The translations under genes and the position numbers were made by a program. Positions 1 to 8,601 of a DNA stretch of 10,736 bases are shown here, piece after piece. Numbering within the stretch: position 1 is the stretch's first letter; each line of letters opens with the position of its first letter. Location: the NCBI GenBank assembly GCA_963588535.1, contig CAVAII010000099.1, forward strand, positions 1 through 10,736. The letters are read 5' to 3'. A model generated the notes under the pieces. The model was not told where the DNA came from, made no database searches, and saw only the letters and a list, made by a program, of their open reading frames with translations. The DNA is from Scybalousia_A sp963588535 (GTDB lineage: Bacteria > Bacteroidota > Bacteroidia > Bacteroidales > P3).

Positions 1-1
1 A

Positions 2-2224
2 GAAGTTACCGTTGAAACCGCTCACAAACTTGGTTTATTAACGGAAGAGTTTGAAAAAATCAAAGAATATTTAGGCGGAAGAACACCTAATTTTACTGAA
101 TTAAGTATTTACTCTGTTATGTGGAGCGAGCATGCTTCATATAAGAATAGTATTAATTGGATAAAGACTTTGCCAAAAGAAGGTAAGCAAATGTTGGTTA
201 AGCCAGGCGAGGAAAACGCTGGTATGGTCGATGTTGGAGAGGGTAGAGCATGCGTATTTAAGATCGAGAGTCATAATCACCCTTGTGCAGTAGAGCCTTT
301 CCAAGGTGCAGCAACGGGAGTTGGAGGTATCAATCGTGATATCTTTACTATGGGTGCAAGACCTATCGCTCAGTTGAATGCTTTGCGTTTCGGTTCGCTT
401 TCATCCAAACACTCCAAACGCTTATTCAAAGGTACCGTAGAGGGTATCTCTCACTATGGTAACTCGTTTGGTGTGCCTGTCTTGGGTGGAGAAGTGTTCT
501 TTGACGAATGCTTTGAGTACAATCCTTTGGTTAATGCCATGAGTGTTGGTATTATGAAGAAGGAAGATTTGATATCTGCTATTGCCAAAGGTAAGGGTAA
601 TCCTGTTTATATAGTTGGTTCTGCCACAGGTAAGGATGGTATACACGGGGCAACGTTTGCTTCTGCCGATGTAACGGAGAATTCTGCCGAGGATATACCT
701 TCTATTCAGGTTGGCGACCCATTCCAAGAGAAATTGTTAATGGAAGCCTCTTTGGAGTTAGGTAAGAGCGGTGCTATTGTAGGTATGCAAGATATGGGTG
801 CTGCTGGTATTATCTGCTCTACTTCAGAGATGAGTGAGAAGGGTGGTTCGGGTATGCGAATCAATTTGGATGAGGTACCTTTGAGACAGCAAAATATCGA
901 GGCTTGGGAAATACTTCTTTCCGAGAGTCAAGAGCGTATGTTAGTTGTAGCAAAACAAGGACAAGAAAAGATAGTAGAGGATATATTCCAGAAATGGGAT
1001 TTGAATTGTAAGAAGATAGGTGAGGTAATAGACGAAGATATGCTTTACTTCTATTGGAAAGGTGAGTTAGTTGCACAAGTTCCTGCTTCTTCCTTAGTAC
1101 TTGGTGGCGGTGCTCCTCGTTATAATAGAGAATATACAGAGCCTGCTTATTATTCACATCGCAAAGATTTCAAAATGGATACTATTAAAGAGCCAACGAT
1201 TAGCGAAGCAAAAGAGATTGCTAAACAAATGGCAAAGAATCCTAACTTGGCTTCTAAACGTTGGGTAATAGAGCAGTACGATACAATGGTAGGTACTCGT
1301 AATATGACAACTAATCGTCCTGCTGATAGTGGTGTGGCTAATGTTAAAGGGTCGCATAATGGTATTGCTATGACTTGTGATTGCAATTCAAGATATGTTT
1401 ATTCCGATCCTTTCATCGGTACAGAGATGGCAGTTGCAGAGGCTTCTCGTAATATAGTTTGTACGGGTGGAGAGCCTTTGGCAGTAACTAATTGCTGTAA
1501 CTTTGGTAACCCTTACAATCCAGAAATATATTGGCAGTTTGTTAATGCCGTTAAGGGTATGAGTGAGGCATGTAAGAAATTCTCTACTCCTGTTACAGGA
1601 GGTAATGTATCCTTCTATAATCAAGCCTCAATGAATGGAGAAGTAGAGGCTGTTATGCCTTCTCCTGTAATTGGTATGATAGGTACGGTAGATAAGGAGA
1701 ACCAAATGGGATTAGATTTCAAACAAGCAGGACAAAATATATATTTGTTGGGTGAGGTTGTAGATGATATCAATTCTTCGGAGTATTTGTACGCTTATCA
1801 CAAAGTTAAACTAAGTGATGTTCCTTATTTTGATATGGACAAAGAGTACGAATTGCAACAAGCCGTTAAGCAATTAATCAAATCCAAACTTGTATTCTCT
1901 GCTCACGATGTTTCTGACGGTGGTTTGTTTATGAACTTGTTAGAGAGCGGTATGGTTAGAGGATTAGGCTTTGATATCAAATCAATAGACAGTGTTCGTT
2001 TGGATAGTTTCTTGTTTGGTGAGTCTCAATCGAGAGTTGTACTTACAATAGATGAGAATAAGAAACAAGCATTCGAAGAGATACTTTCTAAACATAATGT
2101 TCCTTATCATATAATAGGTAAGACAACAGACGGCGAAATTAAGGTAGATAACGAGTCCTTTGGTTGTGTAGATTGCTTTAAGCAAGTATATGACAATGTA
2201 ATAGGACAAGAAATGGAGAAATAA
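2..2224 (+). CDS. purL: Phosphoribosylformylglycinamidine synthase subunit PurL (5' end cut off by window)
   Basis: ATP-dependent conversion of FGAR plus ammonia to FGAM in purine synthesis, in the cytoplasm. The frame is open from base 2, so the true start lies upstream. The 740 visible residues already match the usual length of the small PurL type, so only a few residues should be missing. Small PurL works with separate PurS and PurQ subunits, which are not in this window. Visible motifs, numbered from the first visible residue: SEH at 42-44 with the conserved His44; GEENAG about 69-74; SHNHP 90-94; GVGGINRDIFTMGARP 106-121 (nucleotide/metal-binding loop); TGGNVSFYN 532-540; HDVSDGG 635-641 in the second half-repeat. 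The residue after His44 is Ala, where many homologues have Cys. It ends 9 bases before the protease gene and probably shares its transcript. The family call is very secure. Confidence 0.97.
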   Translation, partial: EVTVETAHKLGLLTEEFEKIKEYLGGRTPNFTELSIYSVMWSEHASYKNSINWIKTLPKEGKQMLVKPGEENAGMVDVGEGRACVFKIESHNHPCAVEPFQGAATGVGGINRDIFTMGARPIAQLNALRFGSLSSKHSKRLFKGTVEGISHYGNSFGVPVLGGEVFFDECFEYNPLVNAMSVGIMKKEDLISAIAKGKGNPVYIVGSATGKDGIHGATFASADVTENSAEDIPSIQVGDPFQEKLLMEASLELGKSGAIVGMQDMGAAGIICSTSEMSEKGGSGMRINLDEVPLRQQNIEAWEILLSESQERMLVVAKQGQEKIVEDIFQKWDLNCKKIGEVIDEDMLYFYWKGELVAQVPASSLVLGGGAPRYNREYTEPAYYSHRKDFKMDTIKEPTISEAKEIAKQMAKNPNLASKRWVIEQYDTMVGTRNMTTNRPADSGVANVKGSHNGIAMTCDCNSRYVYSDPFIGTEMAVAEASRNIVCTGGEPLAVTNCCNFGNPYNPEIYWQFVNAVKGMSEACKKFSTPVTGGNVSFYNQASMNGEVEAVMPSPVIGMIGTVDKENQMGLDFKQAGQNIYLLGEVVDDINSSEYLYAYHKVKLSDVPYFDMDKEYELQQAVKQLIKSKLVFSAHDVSDGGLFMNLLESGMVRGLGFDIKSIDSVRLDSFLFGESQSRVVLTIDENKKQAFEEILSKHNVPYHIIGKTTDGEIKVDNESFGCVDCFKQVYDNVIGQEMEK

Positions 2225-2233
2225 AAAAGAGAA

Positions 2234-3637
2234 ATGAAGAATATAGTTTTAAGCATAGTAGTTTTGTTGTTTTCTTGTTCTGTTTTTGCACAAAATGGAC
2301 AAGGAGGTCTAACGACAAATGATCTAAATAAGATAAAGAAGGCTTATCAAAAAGAAGGTAGCGTTAATAAGGCGTTAAGCAAAGTAATTGCTAACAATGA
2401 TATTCGCAAATTGGCTATCAATCCTAACAACAAACTTAATGTTAATGGAGAGTTTTCTCACAAAGTAATCAACAAAGGTATTACAGACCAAAAACAAAGT
2501 GGTCGTTGTTGGATGTTTAGTGGCTTTAACGTATTGCGTAACGAGATGATAAGAAATTACAACTTGGGTGCTTTCGAATTATCTCAAAATTATTTGTTCT
2601 TCTACGATCAATTAGAGAAGAGTAATCTATTCCTTTCTTTGATTATCAAGCACAAAGACGAAGAACTTACAAGCAAGAATAATGAGTGGCTATTGAAGAA
2701 CGTACTTTCTGACGGCGGTACTTTCTGTGGAGTTATGGATTTGGTAACTAAGTATGGTGTTGTACCTTCTACTGTTGTGCCGGAGACATATAATTCTAAT
2801 AATACGAGCAGAATAGACAACTTAATTACTTTGAAGTTAAAGGAAGACGCTTTGGAGTTAAGAAGTATGAAGTCTAATTGGGAGAATCGTAAGATAGAGA
2901 TGTTAGCCGAGGTATATAAGATGTTAGTTATGGCGTATGGTGAGCCTATTACGGAATTTACCTACACTCTAAAAGATAAAGACGGCAAAGTTATAGCCAA
3001 TAATGAGAAATTTACTCCAAAGAGTTTCTATGATAAGTTTATCGGTATAGATCTACAGAACACATACGTTATGCTAATGAATGATCCTTCTCGTGATTAC
3101 TACAAACTATATGAGATAGAGAACGATAGACACACAATGGACGGACATAATTGGCAGTTTATCAATCTTCCAATAGAGGATATAAAGACTTGTGCTATCA
3201 ACTCTATAAAGGATTCTACTTTGATGTATTTTTCTTGTGATGTTGGCAAGAGTTTGGACGCCGATGCAGGTACTTTGGATTTGAATAACTTTGATTATGA
3301 AACACTTTTCGGAGTTAAATTCGGTATGGACAAAAAACAAAGGATTCAAACCTTTGCTTCGGGTTCTTCTCACGCAATGACTTTGATGGCAGTCGATATA
3401 GATTCTACTACTAACAAGACTAACAAATGGATGGTAGAGAATTCTTGGGGTGCTAACTCTGGTTATCAAGGTCATTTGATTATGACAGACGAGTGGTTTA
3501 ACGAATATATGTTTAGATTGGTAGTTGAGAAGAAATATGTTCCACAAAACATCTTGGACATATTGAAACAAAAACCAATTATGTTACCTGCTTGGGATCC
3601 TATGTTTAGTGTAGAAGATGCTAATGTAAACAACTAA
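2234..3637 (+). CDS. Exported C1-family cysteine aminopeptidase (aminopeptidase C / bleomycin hydrolase-like)
   Basis: A papain-fold peptidase of 467 residues, close to the usual length of the PepC/bleomycin hydrolase family. All active-site residues are visible: Gln86 (oxyanion hole, in TDQKQSGRCW), nucleophile Cys92, His380 in SGSSHAMTL and Asn403 in VENSWG. Family members usually act as cytoplasmic hexameric aminopeptidases. This one begins with a clear Sec signal peptide (residues 1-19, hydrophobic core then SVFA|Q), so it is probably periplasmic or surface-exposed. The Cys inside the signal (LFSC) is a poor lipobox. The start is the first ATG after purL, 9 bases downstream in an A/G-rich leader. 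The C-terminus (MFSVEDANVNN) is where family members place the residue that trims peptides from the N-terminus. Physiological substrate unknown. Confidence 0.93.
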   Translation: MKNIVLSIVVLLFSCSVFAQNGQGGLTTNDLNKIKKAYQKEGSVNKALSKVIANNDIRKLAINPNNKLNVNGEFSHKVINKGITDQKQSGRCWMFSGFNVLRNEMIRNYNLGAFELSQNYLFFYDQLEKSNLFLSLIIKHKDEELTSKNNEWLLKNVLSDGGTFCGVMDLVTKYGVVPSTVVPETYNSNNTSRIDNLITLKLKEDALELRSMKSNWENRKIEMLAEVYKMLVMAYGEPITEFTYTLKDKDGKVIANNEKFTPKSFYDKFIGIDLQNTYVMLMNDPSRDYYKLYEIENDRHTMDGHNWQFINLPIEDIKTCAINSIKDSTLMYFSCDVGKSLDADAGTLDLNNFDYETLFGVKFGMDKKQRIQTFASGSSHAMTLMAVDIDSTTNKTNKWMVENSWGANSGYQGHLIMTDEWFNEYMFRLVVEKKYVPQNILDILKQKPIMLPAWDPMFSVEDANVNN

Positions 3638-3642
3638 ACAAT

Positions 3643-3649
3643 AAAGGAG
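3643..3649 (+). promoter_or_regulatory. Possible Shine-Dalgarno with unusually short spacing
   Basis: AAAGGAG lies two bases before the ATG at 3652. The match is strong but the spacing is much shorter than the usual 5-9 bases, so it may not act as a normal ribosome-binding site. There is no good alternative start just downstream, so the ATG is kept. Confidence 0.35.
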
Positions 3650-3651
3650 TT

Positions 3652-4377
3652 ATGCTGTTAGCCGTATATAACAAATTACAGAAAATCTCCCTCTTTATTA
3701 TTAGTTGGTTTAGTTTCAATGTATCGTATGCACAAGAGCCAGTAGAGACGCAAGATCAAACAGCCTTAGAGTTGGTAGATACTCTTGCCTCTGATAACAC
3801 TCAAACAGACGATTCACAAGAATACGACTTAGAATCCGAGATTATAGAGGCACAGACCGATGAGGCTCAGACAAGTGTGGATATTATTAACAATATCTTA
3901 GATATAAAGGACGAAATAGAACAAGAGGATAGTTTGGTCTCGCACTTTGCTATGTATAGTGGTGAGAATAATATCGTTGAGTACGATGATAGCGAACAGA
4001 ATATAATGACTCAAAAGTTTGATGTCGTTAAGGCAAAGGACGATGAGGGTTATGATTTTACTTTTATTCGTCAAACTATCTTTAATGATAATCGTAAGGC
4101 TTGGGACTATAAGTACGAAAGGATTTATAATCAAGATGGCAAACTGATTTACTTTGCTCGCCGATACAATACCTATAATTCTACTTGTGCAGAAGTTGCT
4201 TTTGAGACAAGTGGTTATTATTACACCGAGAGTGGGCAATTAGTAAAGAAAACATACGAGATATACGACTCTAACAATCAACCTTTGGATTTGGATAATT
4301 GCTGGATGGAGAGAGAAATATATGACAAGTACTCTACTTATCAAGAATTTATAGACAAATACCCGATGCAATTGTAA
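3652..4377 (+). CDS. Exported acidic protein of unknown function
   Basis: I do not recognise this 241-residue protein. It starts with a Sec signal peptide (hydrophobic core about residues 11-24, likely cleavage VSYA27|Q28). A low-complexity stretch rich in Asp, Glu, Gln, Thr and Ser follows (about 28-95, including the doublet EAQTDEAQT), probably a disordered linker. The C-terminal part (about 97-241) looks folded and beta-rich. It has repeated aromatic segments such as YERIYNQDGKLIYFARRYN and YYYTESGQLVKKTYEIYD, a pattern common in small periplasmic or surface proteins of Bacteroidota. Its only cysteines, 179 and 217, could form a disulphide after export. It sits 14 bases after the protease gene, and its stop shares one base with the coaX start (TAATG), so translational coupling is likely. 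No catalytic motif is visible. Confidence 0.85.
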   Translation: MLLAVYNKLQKISLFIISWFSFNVSYAQEPVETQDQTALELVDTLASDNTQTDDSQEYDLESEIIEAQTDEAQTSVDIINNILDIKDEIEQEDSLVSHFAMYSGENNIVEYDDSEQNIMTQKFDVVKAKDDEGYDFTFIRQTIFNDNRKAWDYKYERIYNQDGKLIYFARRYNTYNSTCAEVAFETSGYYYTESGQLVKKTYEIYDSNNQPLDLDNCWMEREIYDKYSTYQEFIDKYPMQL

Positions 4378-5210
4378 TGTTACTAACAATAGATAGAGGA
4401 AATACTAAAGACAAGTTTGCTCTTTTTGACAAACAGACACTGGTTTTGGATTCTGATAGTCCAAAGTGGGTAGAGTATTGGTCCTCTTCTATGTTATTTT
4501 CTGTTACAACCGAAGACAAGGAAAGTAGAAAAAATACGCCAAAACTATCTTTTGATAATGATGTTTCTTTATCTACCCTTAGTCAATTCTTTGTTGATAA
4601 TAGATACAGGATTGATAATTGTGTCTTCTGCTCGGTAAGAAACAATCAGACAAATAATAATTTCTTACAACTAATATCCAAATATTTCCCTTCTACTCAA
4701 CTAACTATCCAAACACCTTTGCCTATAAAGAATATGTATAAGGTAAAGACTTTGGGAATGGATCGTTTGGCTGCCATAATAGGAGCGAAGGATTTGTTTG
4801 GTAATAATGTCCTGGTTATAGATGCAGGCACTTGTCTAACGTTCGATTATTTGGATAAGGCGGATTGCTACTTAGGGGGAAGTATTTCACCAGGTATTCA
4901 AATGAAATATGAGAGTCTACATAATTTTACGGACAATTTGCCGTTAATTAATAACGTAGACCAAGTGGATTTGATAGGCAATGATACCGATACTGCTATC
5001 AAAAGTGGTGTTATCAATGGTACGATAGGGGAGATAAAACAAATGATAAGCCTTTATAGAGAAAGATTCTCTGGTATAAAAGTTGTTATGACTGGTGGTG
5101 ATAGCAAATTTATCAAATCATTTCTCGATAAGGATATAGAGATAGAAAAAAATCTTATTTTTAGAGGACTGAAAAAAATATTTGAATTTAATGAGAAGAA
5201 TATCAACTAA
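4377..5210 (+). CDS. coaX: Type III pantothenate kinase
   Basis: Phosphorylates pantothenate, the first and committed step of coenzyme A synthesis, in the cytoplasm. The 277-residue protein has the ASKHA-fold motifs of CoaX in order: DRGNT at 6-10 (N-terminal phosphate loop, normally DxGNT), LGMDRLAA at 126-133 with the expected catalytic Asp129, DAGTCLT at 149-155 (second phosphate loop), GGSISPG at 167-173, TAIKSG at 206-211 and MTGGDS at 238-243 (adenosine-binding part). It is slightly longer than the common 240-260 residues, because of a loose insertion around residues 45-62. The ATG overlaps the previous stop by one base (TAATG). The last 20 bases overlap the start of the outer-membrane gene, an arrangement consistent with the coaX-OMP-TPR-lptC order known in Bacteroidales. 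Confidence 0.95.
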   Translation: MLLTIDRGNTKDKFALFDKQTLVLDSDSPKWVEYWSSSMLFSVTTEDKESRKNTPKLSFDNDVSLSTLSQFFVDNRYRIDNCVFCSVRNNQTNNNFLQLISKYFPSTQLTIQTPLPIKNMYKVKTLGMDRLAAIIGAKDLFGNNVLVIDAGTCLTFDYLDKADCYLGGSISPGIQMKYESLHNFTDNLPLINNVDQVDLIGNDTDTAIKSGVINGTIGEIKQMISLYRERFSGIKVVMTGGDSKFIKSFLDKDIEIEKNLIFRGLKKIFEFNEKNIN

Positions 5211-6510
5211 AATATTATCCGTTTTGATAATAGTTGTCTGCACAACTATTCTACAAGACCTAAGAGCACAATATACTCTATCCTCACCTTATTCTCGTTT
5301 TGGAATAGGGTACAAGAGTTTATCAAGTAATCAGACCTCTTATTCTATGGGTGGTGTTGGTTATGCTTTTGCTCGTAACAATGAGGTAAATATACTTAAC
5401 CCCGCTTCCTTATTCGAGATCCAAAAAGAGAGTTTCGTTTTCAATATGGGTTTTGACCTTAACTGGCGTAATTTGTCTTCTTCTAATAAGTCATCTAATG
5501 CTTTCGTTGCCTCGATAACTAATATTTCATTGGCGTTCCCTATCTTTGATAGATGGAAAATAGGTCTAACTCTTTCACCTTTTACAGATATAGACTATTT
5601 GGGTTCGGATACTATTTTGTCTACTATCAATCGTGTTAAGACTTTCGAAGGCAATGGAGGAGTAGATAGATTTACCGCAAGCGTATCTTATCAACCTGTG
5701 AAAAGTGAGAAACATAATCTATCCCTCGGTGCTAATCTCACCTATTATTTCGGAAATATATACCGTTCGTCTTCACTTTCTTTCCTAACTCAAAGAGATA
5801 GTGTAGGCGTGTTAAGAGATACTACAGGTTTCTTTGATAATAGCACAGAAAAGAATTATGATGTGTCCTCGATTGGAATTGATTTTGGTTTGCAATATTT
5901 CTATAACATAAATAATGATGATAGAATGGGTATAGGTCTAACCTTTACTCCAAAATACAAACTACATACTACCAAAAAGCAAATGTTCTACACTTGCTAT
6001 ACTTATTCCGCTCAGGACTATATACAAGATACTTTGTCATATTCAGAGAAAGATGTTAATATTACAATGCCTATGAAGTTGGGCGTTGGTATATCTTACG
6101 AGAGAAAGAATAAACTTTTTGCCGAGATGGACTTTACTTATACTCAGTGGAGTGATTTTGATTTCGAGATGCAAACAGAGAATAGTCTTAAAGACAATTG
6201 GCAACTTAACCTCGGATTAGAATACACACCTGACGCAGGTTCGGCAATGTATTACAAGAAAATAGCCTATCGTTTTGGTATCTACTACGATAATGGTTAT
6301 ATATACTTGCAAGATAACAGAATCAAAGACTATGGCATAACATTTGGAATGGCTCTTCCTATCAAAAAATTAGGTACTAAGGTCAATCTTAGTTTCGGAT
6401 ACGGAAGACAAGGTACCACAGACAACAACCTAATAAAAGAAGACTATTTCCGTATAGGTATGTCTTTGTCTGCTAAGGATCGTTGGTTTGTTAAGAGAAA
6501 ATATCAGTAG
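5191..6510 (+). CDS. Outer-membrane beta-barrel protein (FadL/TodX-like, hypothetical)
   Basis: A 439-residue exported protein. I chose the ATG at 5191 (MRRISTKILS) because the longer frame would need a TTG at 5182 deeper in coaX. The signal peptide runs to residue 26 (DLRA|Q). The mature protein begins with SSPYSRFGIG (31-40), a motif I associate with outer-membrane proteins of Bacteroidota resembling the FadL/TodX or PorV type. The rest alternates polar and hydrophobic residues with many aromatics and glycines (for example FGLQYFYNINND, MGIGLTFTPKYKLH, LGVGISYERKN), as expected for amphipathic strands. It ends in a strand-like segment followed by a short basic tail. It overlaps coaX by 20 bases. 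No specific substrate can be read from the sequence; the neighbouring lptC suggests a link to envelope assembly, by context only. Confidence 0.85.
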   Translation: MRRISTKILSVLIIVVCTTILQDLRAQYTLSSPYSRFGIGYKSLSSNQTSYSMGGVGYAFARNNEVNILNPASLFEIQKESFVFNMGFDLNWRNLSSSNKSSNAFVASITNISLAFPIFDRWKIGLTLSPFTDIDYLGSDTILSTINRVKTFEGNGGVDRFTASVSYQPVKSEKHNLSLGANLTYYFGNIYRSSSLSFLTQRDSVGVLRDTTGFFDNSTEKNYDVSSIGIDFGLQYFYNINNDDRMGIGLTFTPKYKLHTTKKQMFYTCYTYSAQDYIQDTLSYSEKDVNITMPMKLGVGISYERKNKLFAEMDFTYTQWSDFDFEMQTENSLKDNWQLNLGLEYTPDAGSAMYYKKIAYRFGIYYDNGYIYLQDNRIKDYGITFGMALPIKKLGTKVNLSFGYGRQGTTDNNLIKEDYFRIGMSLSAKDRWFVKRKYQ

Positions 6511-6551
6511 AAAATAAATTATAAGACAATAAAAAAATAGTAAGATAAAAG

Positions 6552-7913
6552 ATGAGAAAGATAACGTTAATGTTGGCATTAGTCTCAGTGTTGGCATTGG
6601 GAGTAAAAGATGTTAAAGCACAGAGATTTGGTAACACCGCACAAGACAGTGTAGAGTGTTTGATGAACAATTCTTTGTACAAAGAATATTACAAACAAAA
6701 AGCATATAAAGATGCTTACGAACCATGGAAAAAAGTATTGGAGATCTGTCCTAAGTATCACGTTAATACCTACAAACAAGGCTACAATATCTTATTAAAT
6801 TTGTACAAGACCGCTACACCTGCCGAGAAAGAGACTTATTTCAATGATATGTTGAATATGTTTGACAAATGGGGTGAGTTCGATGGTGAGACTTGGAACG
6901 CAACTGCACGTAAAGCCGAATGGTATGAGCAATGCAAACCAAACGAAAAAGAAAAAGTCTACAACCTATACAAACAAGCCAAAGAAATGGCTGACGCTAA
7001 CAACGCACTTTTGGATCAAGTCTATTGCGTTAAATACCTAAAAGCAACAATCGTTTATTTTAGTTCCATAAATGCAAGTAGCGAACAATGGGCAGATATG
7101 TTCGATGTCTATGACTATGCTTCTGACGCCATGGAGAAGTCTTTGACCAATTCTTCTAACGAATTAGACGAGGCAACACAAAAGAATGACCAAAAGTCTA
7201 TGACAAAACTTCAAAAAGAAGTTGATGATACAAGAAATAATATCAATGCTTTGGAGACATTAATAGAGCCTTTCGCTTCTTGTGATAAGATCGTTCCAAT
7301 ATATCAAGATCGTTTCAAAGCAAATCCTAATGATTTGACATTATTGAAGAAGATTACTACCAATATGGAAAGAAAGGGTTGTACGAGTGAGGAATTATTC
7401 CTTCAAGCAACTGAGAATCTTCACAAATTAGAGCCAACTCCAAAGACTGCTTCCTTAATGGGACAAATGCTTATGGGTAAAGGACAATACACCGAGGCTG
7501 TTAAGTACTTAGAAGAGGCAGAAAAAACTTCTACCGATGTAAGTGTTAAGACCAAATCTGCACTTGCTTTGGCTAACGCCCTAACTAAGACTAAGAACTA
7601 CACCTCTGCAAGAGAGGCAGCAAGAAGAGCCGTTACTTACGACAAATCTTACGCAGGCAAAGCATCTGTTTTGATAGCAAGTATGTATTTAGCAACTGGT
7701 GGTAGAGAAGCAAAATGGGCTGCATACGATGAAGCTGCTCGTGCTAAGAACTTAGACCCATCTGTTGCTGCTGATGCTCAAAAGGTAATGAACGCTGCAA
7801 GAGCACATTTCCCTTCTAAACAAGATATCTTCTTCGAGGGCAAGAGCGTTGGTGCAAGCGTTGGCGTTGGTGGTTGGATTGGCGGTTCTACTACCATAAA
7901 AACAAGAGACTAG
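6552..7913 (+). CDS. Exported tetratricopeptide-repeat protein
   Basis: A 453-residue, largely alpha-helical protein that probably acts as a periplasmic scaffold. The signal peptide is residues 1-23 (VKA|Q). Helical TPR-like segments begin with the Tyr/Lys-rich stretch at about 40-90. A charged, probable coiled-coil region lies at about 195-237. The clearest TPR pair is at about 299-385 (MGQMLMGKGQYTEAVKYLEE; then ALALANALTKTKNYTSAREA). The C-terminal end, FPSKQDIFFEG followed by a Gly-rich GGWIGGSTTIKTRD, is a signature I know from TPR proteins encoded beside lptC in Bacteroidales. It starts 41 bases after the outer-membrane gene, with no promoter-like sequence in between, and its TAG stop shares a base with the lptC start. 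Its partner is unknown; the barrel protein next door is a plausible one by context. Confidence 0.9.
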   Translation: MRKITLMLALVSVLALGVKDVKAQRFGNTAQDSVECLMNNSLYKEYYKQKAYKDAYEPWKKVLEICPKYHVNTYKQGYNILLNLYKTATPAEKETYFNDMLNMFDKWGEFDGETWNATARKAEWYEQCKPNEKEKVYNLYKQAKEMADANNALLDQVYCVKYLKATIVYFSSINASSEQWADMFDVYDYASDAMEKSLTNSSNELDEATQKNDQKSMTKLQKEVDDTRNNINALETLIEPFASCDKIVPIYQDRFKANPNDLTLLKKITTNMERKGCTSEELFLQATENLHKLEPTPKTASLMGQMLMGKGQYTEAVKYLEEAEKTSTDVSVKTKSALALANALTKTKNYTSAREAARRAVTYDKSYAGKASVLIASMYLATGGREAKWAAYDEAARAKNLDPSVAADAQKVMNAARAHFPSKQDIFFEGKSVGASVGVGGWIGGSTTIKTRD

Positions 7914-8503
7914 TGAGTAAAATATCTAAATATTATCAAGTATGGACGAGATTATTCGTAGTCTTGTCCATACCTTTTTTACTAATCGCATGTTCCAAAG
8001 AGAAAGAATATTCGCCTAACAAAGATTTCTACAAACTACCTATTCAAACTATGAAAGATATTCTCCTTTACAAGAGCGACAAAGGAGAAGTCTATGCCCA
8101 ATTATCCTCACCTATTGTGCAGTATTACTCAACCGATAGCGTCAATACTCCTTCGGATAGTTCAAGGACAGTCTTTCCGAAAGGTATAAAGGTTAAATTC
8201 TTTAACAAAGATATGACTACCAAAGCCTTCCTAACGGCTAATTATGCTATCAACTATACTGCTTCGTCTAATCTTGTTTACCTAAAAGACTCTATCAAGA
8301 TAATCAATTACAATAATCAAGATACCATCTTTTGTAAAGACTTATATTGGGATCAAGACCGTAAAATCATCTATACCAATCAATCTATTCGCCGTTATAA
8401 CGCAGGTGGTGAGAGTTTTGGCGATGGTATGACAGCCAATGAACAGTTCGACAGCGTTACAGTTATCCGTCCGCACGGCAAAGAAACGATAGACGATAAA
8501 TAA
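7913..8503 (+). CDS. lptC: LPS export system periplasmic lipoprotein LptC
   Basis: LptC receives lipopolysaccharide from the inner-membrane LptBFG transporter and passes it to the periplasmic bridge. I place the start at the GTG of 7913, which overlaps the TPR stop (TAGTG). It gives 196 residues with a proper N-terminus: a short basic stretch, a hydrophobic core and lipobox L24-I25-A26-C27, so the protein is a lipoprotein. A longer frame from TTG at 7874 would bury the signal behind 13 extra residues. The domain shows the LptC pattern: MKDILLYKSDKGEVYAQLSS near the start, then TANYAINYTASSNLVYLKDS, DTIFCKDLYWDQDRKIIYTN, and the Gly-rich GESFGDGMTANEQF before a final strand. It is the last gene of the housekeeping run. 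In related genomes I expect a CorC/GldE-like membrane protein gene next, but none follows here. Confidence 0.88.
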   Translation: MSKISKYYQVWTRLFVVLSIPFLLIACSKEKEYSPNKDFYKLPIQTMKDILLYKSDKGEVYAQLSSPIVQYYSTDSVNTPSDSSRTVFPKGIKVKFFNKDMTTKAFLTANYAINYTASSNLVYLKDSIKIINYNNQDTIFCKDLYWDQDRKIIYTNQSIRRYNAGGESFGDGMTANEQFDSVTVIRPHGKETIDDK

Positions 8504-8537
8504 AAGGGCAATTAATAAAATTTTCGTATTTTTCTCG

Positions 8538-8566
8538 TTTGTTTTCAGATATTAATCGTAACTTTG
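8538..8566 (+). promoter_or_regulatory. Bacteroidota-type promoter for the ATPase-nuclease cassette
   Basis: TTTG at 8538-8541, a 17-base spacer, then TAACTTTG at 8559-8566. This matches the -33 TTTG and -7 TAnnTTTG consensus of the primary sigma factor of Bacteroidota, with spacing at the short end of the accepted range. Transcription would start about 8572-8575, giving a leader of roughly 85 bases. It lies just after lptC, so the cassette can be expressed independently of the upstream operon. Confidence 0.7.
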
Positions 8567-8601
8567 CACAGCGATATTGTTGTTAGTGTTAATGACTTTT
8601 T

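Noticed and set aside
2234..2293. Lipoprotein signal in the C1 peptidase
   Set aside because: The Cys is preceded by L-F-S, with Phe at a position where lipoboxes have small or aliphatic residues, and SVFA|Q gives a better ordinary cleavage site.
3107..3571. 154-residue minus-strand open frame
   Set aside because: It is antisense to the protease gene, whose catalytic motifs show that the plus strand is coding; no recognisable domain on the minus strand.
7874..7912. TTG start at 7874 for LptC
   Set aside because: It puts 13 residues before the signal sequence and overlaps the TPR gene by 40 bases; GTG 7913 gives a standard lipoprotein N-terminus and a TAGTG junction.
8517..8537. AAAATTTT and T-rich stretch after lptC as terminator
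   Set aside because: Self-complementary AT sequence without a proper loop or stable stem; too weak to call.
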